Assembly (NCBI GenBank): GCA_016220095.1
Contig: JACRIJ010000107.1
Span: 1 to 45,453 of the forward strand
Origin: Planctomycetota bacterium
GTDB lineage: Bacteria > Planctomycetota > MHYJ01 > JACQXL01 > JACRIJ01
Direction of reading: 5' to 3'
DNA: 45,453 nt
Part shown: positions 43,033 through 45,453 of the stretch, in pieces
Layout of the letters: each line of letters opens with the position of its first letter
How positions within the stretch are numbered: position 1 is the stretch's first letter
The notes under the pieces: generated by a model
What the model saw: only the letters and a program-made list of their open reading frames with translations
What the model was told of the DNA's origin: nothing
Databases searched by the model: none
Made by a program: the position numbers and the translations under genes

Positions 43033-44511
43033 TTACATTTCCGTTTTCAAGTTATCAAGTATCGACTGAAGTTTATCTTTTAAAGAAGGGTTGAGTTCAA
43101 TCGCTTTTTCAAGGTCAGTTATTGCGCCTTTACAGTCGTCTGTTTTGTATTTGGCAAGGCCTCTATTGCCATACGCCTCCGCAACATTTGGATTCAGTTC
43201 TATCGCCTTGTCAAAGTCAGCTATTGCTTCCTTATAGTTTCCGAGTCTATTTTCACAAAGGCCTCTATTATTATATGCTTCCCCGTAATTTGGTTTTAGC
43301 TCTATTGCTTTATTATAGTCAGCTATTGCATTTTCATGGTCGCCAAGATTACTTCTGGCAACGCCTCTGCCGCAATATGCTTCCGAAACAATTGGATTTA
43401 GCTCTATCGCCTTAGTTAAATCAACTATTGCTTCTTTGTAATTAGCAAGATTACTTTTAATAATACCTCTGCTGTAATAGGCTTTTGCAAGATTCGGATT
43501 TATTTCTATTGCTTTAGTAAAGTCAGCTATGGCATTTTCATTATCGCCAAGATTATTTCTGGCAATACCTCTGTTGTAATACGCGTCTGTAAGATTTGGA
43601 TTTAGCTCTATTGCCTTGTCAAGATCAGCTGCCGACTCCTTAGTATAACCAAGCTTTCTTTTAGCAACACCTCTGCCGTAATATGCCTCCGCAAGATTTG
43701 GATTAAGTTCTATTGCCTTGTCAAAGTCAGCCATCGCTTTCTTATCATCACCAAGCTTGCCGTTAACAACACCCCTGTTGGTATACACTTCTGCAAGATT
43801 TGGATTTAGTTCAATTGCCCTGTCAAGGTCAGCGAGCGCTTCTTTATCATCACCAAGCTTGCCTTTAGTAGAACCCCTGTTGGAATATGCCTCCGCATAA
43901 TTTGGATTTAGCTCAATCGCCTTGTTATAATCAGCTAATGCGCCTTTATTGTCGTTAATCATGCCTCTGGCAACACCTCTATTGTAATAAGCTTCTGCAA
44001 GATTTGGATCTAATTCTATCGCTTTAGTACAATCTGCTATGAGACCATTTAAGTCGCCAAGCATGCCTTTAGTAACACCTCTATTGAGATATGCCTTTGC
44101 ATAATCAGGATTTAACTCTATTGCCTTGTCAAAGTCAGCTATTGCTTCCTTTGTATAATTATTAAGTTTGCTTTTGGCAACGCCTCTGCCGTAATATGCC
44201 TCCGCAAGATTTGGATTCAGCTTTATCGCATTATTGCAGTCATCTATCGTGCCCTTTAAGTCTCCAAGCCGGCCCCTGTCAATACCCCTGCTGGAATACG
44301 CCTCGGCGTAATCGGGATTCAATTCCATCGCTCTGTTGTAATCAATTAGCGCGCCTTTATAATCGCTGAGTTCGTCTTTAGCTTTACCCTTATTGTAATA
44401 TGCCTTGGCATCATCGGCTATAGATATTCCCTTATCCGGAGTGCTTGAACATCCGTAAGACAATGCTAATAGCGCCATCGTTGGCAATAAAGATTTAAGG
44501 ATTTTTCTCAT
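43033..44511 (-). CDS. Lipoprotein of about 13 tandem TPRs
   Basis: A 492-residue protein beginning MRKILKSLLPTMALLALSYG, with a lipobox-like SYGC (about Cys21). The rest is an almost uninterrupted array of 34-residue tetratricopeptide repeats, about 13 in all, close to the consensus A-DYNKAIELNPNYAEAYNNRG. Repeats are similar enough to show a 102-base periodicity in the DNA, which suggests recent internal duplication. It is likely a periplasmic or outer-membrane scaffold for protein-protein contacts. GGGAGAAG precedes the chosen ATG; an ATG 15 codons upstream would put the signal peptide in a poor context. Its partners are unknown. Confidence 0.88.
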   Translation of the reverse strand: MRKILKSLLPTMALLALSYGCSSTPDKGISIADDAKAYYNKGKAKDELSDYKGALIDYNRAMELNPDYAEAYSSRGIDRGRLGDLKGTIDDCNNAIKLNPNLAEAYYGRGVAKSKLNNYTKEAIADFDKAIELNPDYAKAYLNRGVTKGMLGDLNGLIADCTKAIELDPNLAEAYYNRGVARGMINDNKGALADYNKAIELNPNYAEAYSNRGSTKGKLGDDKEALADLDRAIELNPNLAEVYTNRGVVNGKLGDDKKAMADFDKAIELNPNLAEAYYGRGVAKRKLGYTKESAADLDKAIELNPNLTDAYYNRGIARNNLGDNENAIADFTKAIEINPNLAKAYYSRGIIKSNLANYKEAIVDLTKAIELNPIVSEAYCGRGVARSNLGDHENAIADYNKAIELKPNYGEAYNNRGLCENRLGNYKEAIADFDKAIELNPNVAEAYGNRGLAKYKTDDCKGAITDLEKAIELNPSLKDKLQSILDNLKTEM

Positions 44512-44639
44512 ACTTATCTTCTCCCATAAACATGAAGAAGGAAAAATGAAAACCAAAGAAGTCGTCGTATTTCTTCAAAGTCTCATAACGTCCCTGCCAA
44601 CTAAGCCCTGTACCAATCAATCTTCCAATATTTAATCTT
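44512..44639. repeat. Repeat modules between the TPR and macrodomain genes
   Basis: Contains an ATGAAGAAGGAAAAATGAAA purine module, a reverse 46-bp-family copy (GTCGTCGTATTTCTTC, then GTCTCATAACGTCCCTGCC; 44557-44598) and an AATCTTCTAATCTTTTAATC run that extends into the 3' end of the macrodomain gene. Confidence 0.6.
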
Positions 44640-45182
44640 CTAATCTTTTAATCCTGCAATCGTCCTGTAATATTCTTCCAGCACCTCGTCTGTAAAGAGC
44701 ACGAAACGCACTTCCTTGAAATCATATTCCTGCAGAAATCCGGCTGCTGTTTTCAACGCGATTTCCGCGGCGCGCGCTACCGGGAACTTGTAGGCGCCGG
44801 TGCTGATGGAAGGAAAGGCGATAGTTTCAACCTTATTATCATATGCCAGCCGGAGTGAAGTTTTATACGCAGAGGCAAGTAGTTCGTCTTCGTTAAAGGA
44901 ACCGCCCTGCCATTTCGGCCCGACGGTATGGATAACGAATCTCGCATTCAGCCTGCCGGCAGTGGTGATAACGGCGTCGCCGGTTTTACAGCCGCCCTGG
45001 CGTTTGCGGATTTCAATGCATTCGTTAAGGATTTGCGTGCCGCCGGCCTTGTGTATGGCCCCGTCCACGCCGCCGCCGCCAAGCAATGTATGGTTAGCCG
45101 CGTTGACTATGGCATCGGCCGTTTCCTTTGTAATATCGCCAAGCTTAAGGCTCAAAAATGTATTGTTGATTTTTTTCTGCAT
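44640..45182 (-). CDS. Macrodomain protein (ADP-ribose / O-acetyl-ADP-ribose deacetylase type)
   Basis: A 180-residue single macrodomain of the YmdB/MacroD type. Motifs: LGDITKETADAIVNAANHTL and GGGGVDGAIHKAGG for the ribose and catalytic loop, GCKTGDAVITTAGRL, VIHTVGPKW, and the diphosphate loop SISTGAYKFP. It removes ADP-ribose or deacetylates O-acetyl-ADP-ribose; the target is unknown. The start MQKKINNTF is chosen because the promoter at 45228-45256 places the transcript start near 45221, downstream of two earlier in-frame Met codons. The last residues (GLKD) and the stop lie in an AATCTTTTAATC repeat module. Confidence 0.93.
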   Translation of the reverse strand: MQKKINNTFLSLKLGDITKETADAIVNAANHTLLGGGGVDGAIHKAGGTQILNECIEIRKRQGGCKTGDAVITTAGRLNARFVIHTVGPKWQGGSFNEDELLASAYKTSLRLAYDNKVETIAFPSISTGAYKFPVARAAEIALKTAAGFLQEYDFKEVRFVLFTDEVLEEYYRTIAGLKD

Positions 45183-45227
45183 AAATAAAACTACCGCAAT
45201 TAAACCTTCCCCGAAAACTAAAAATAC

Positions 45228-45256
45228 ATTATAGACTTTCAACATATGATTGTCAA
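45228..45256 (-). promoter_or_regulatory. Consensus promoter of the macrodomain gene
   Basis: On the minus strand TTGACA (45251-45256) and TATAAT (45228-45233) match the sigma70 consensus perfectly with a 17-base spacer. The leader is about 40 bases. Confidence 0.85.
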
Positions 45257-45274
45257 GAAAAGTTACAAAAAAAT

Positions 45275-45453
45275 GTATCGCCTCAGTAGAGGTGGCATTA
45301 AAGGACGTTAGTGGCCCAGCCATTTATGGCTGGGTTATGGAAGGCTGAGAAATATGAAGGGCATTCATGCCCTTAATATAACGCCATGAATGGCGTAAGT
45401 ATCAGGCTTTTGACATACAAACCCAGCCATAAATGGCTGGGCTATTATACGCT
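45275..45453. repeat. REP-like element: fixed head plus four CATNNATG hairpins
   Basis: The head GTATCGCCTCAG...AGGTGG (45275-45295) is shared with 4364-4384. It is followed by four short perfect hairpins with a two-base loop inside a CAT-NN-ATG apex: CCCAGCCAT/ATGGCTGGG (45315-45334), GGGCAT/ATGCCC (45359-45372), ACGCCAT/ATGGCGT (45381-45396) and CCCAGCCAT/ATGGCTGGG again (45422-45441). A single GGCTGGGC arm lies at the other end of the window (about 51-58). No gene is seen in the final 270 bases. Confidence 0.7.

Overview
The window comes from a Gram-negative bacterium of moderate GC content. It has outer-membrane-type lipoproteins, type IV pilus motor genes, ECF sigma/anti-sigma signalling, a Hanks-type kinase with TPRs, dockerin- and cohesin-like domains and a DUF1571/LolA-like lipoprotein. 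That mix, and a probable sodium-pumping decarboxylase, suggest an anaerobe of the Planctomycetota/PVC type or a neighbouring candidate phylum. This is an inference from gene content; there is no rRNA here. I count 37 protein-coding genes (one only touched at the left edge) and one tRNA. Housekeeping promoters are unusually easy to read (TTGAC(A/T), 16-18 bp, TATAAT-like).

Layout. 1-520: divergent promoters and repeat debris. 530-2884: secreted alpha-toroid protein. 2976-4116 (-): NikN/PDGLE and NikM/CbiM metal-uptake genes behind a promoter carrying a perfect NikR-like palindrome. 4477-8778 (-): Ser/Thr kinase, beta-propeller protein, RNase HI. 8790-9247: 46-bp tandem array with inverted copies. 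9254-12129 (-): beta, gamma and biotin subunits of a Na+-translocating decarboxylase behind an acyl-CoA dehydrogenase. 12656-14596: FHA-GAF-sigma54 activator. 14946-15019: tRNA-Phe. 15075-17090: three unknown membrane proteins. 17225-18067 (-): dapF. 18403-23224: ECF sigma factor, anti-sigma factor with a periplasmic dockerin, cohesin-like lipoprotein, VWA lipoprotein with a barrel-like tail. 23273-25020 (-): pgk and a DEDDh exonuclease. 25126-25878: metallophosphoesterase. 26225-32519: pilT, lone MshEN domain, pilB, pilC and a PilS-like kinase. 32527-39865: pabB, pabC, M16 peptidase, lipoprotein, P-type ATPase. 40638-42107 (-): glycosidase-like secreted protein. 43033-45182 (-): TPR lipoprotein and macrodomain protein.

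The most interesting gene cluster is the sigma/anti-sigma/cohesin set. A zinc-finger anti-sigma factor carries a canonical two-loop dockerin on its periplasmic side, and the next gene encodes a cohesin-like lipoprotein. This suggests a calcium-dependent cohesin-dockerin latch controlling an ECF sigma factor.

The second strong theme is in the spacers. Nearly every intergenic region is built from the same small set of short modules: a 46-bp GACGAC/CAGGGACT unit, a CCGG-rich unit around GTTTAAAC, a pyrimidine-rich TTCATTCTTC unit, CACGAAGACACG units, a 115-bp tandem, and CATNNATG hairpins. They recur in both orientations, and several genes use such a module for their last codons and stop.
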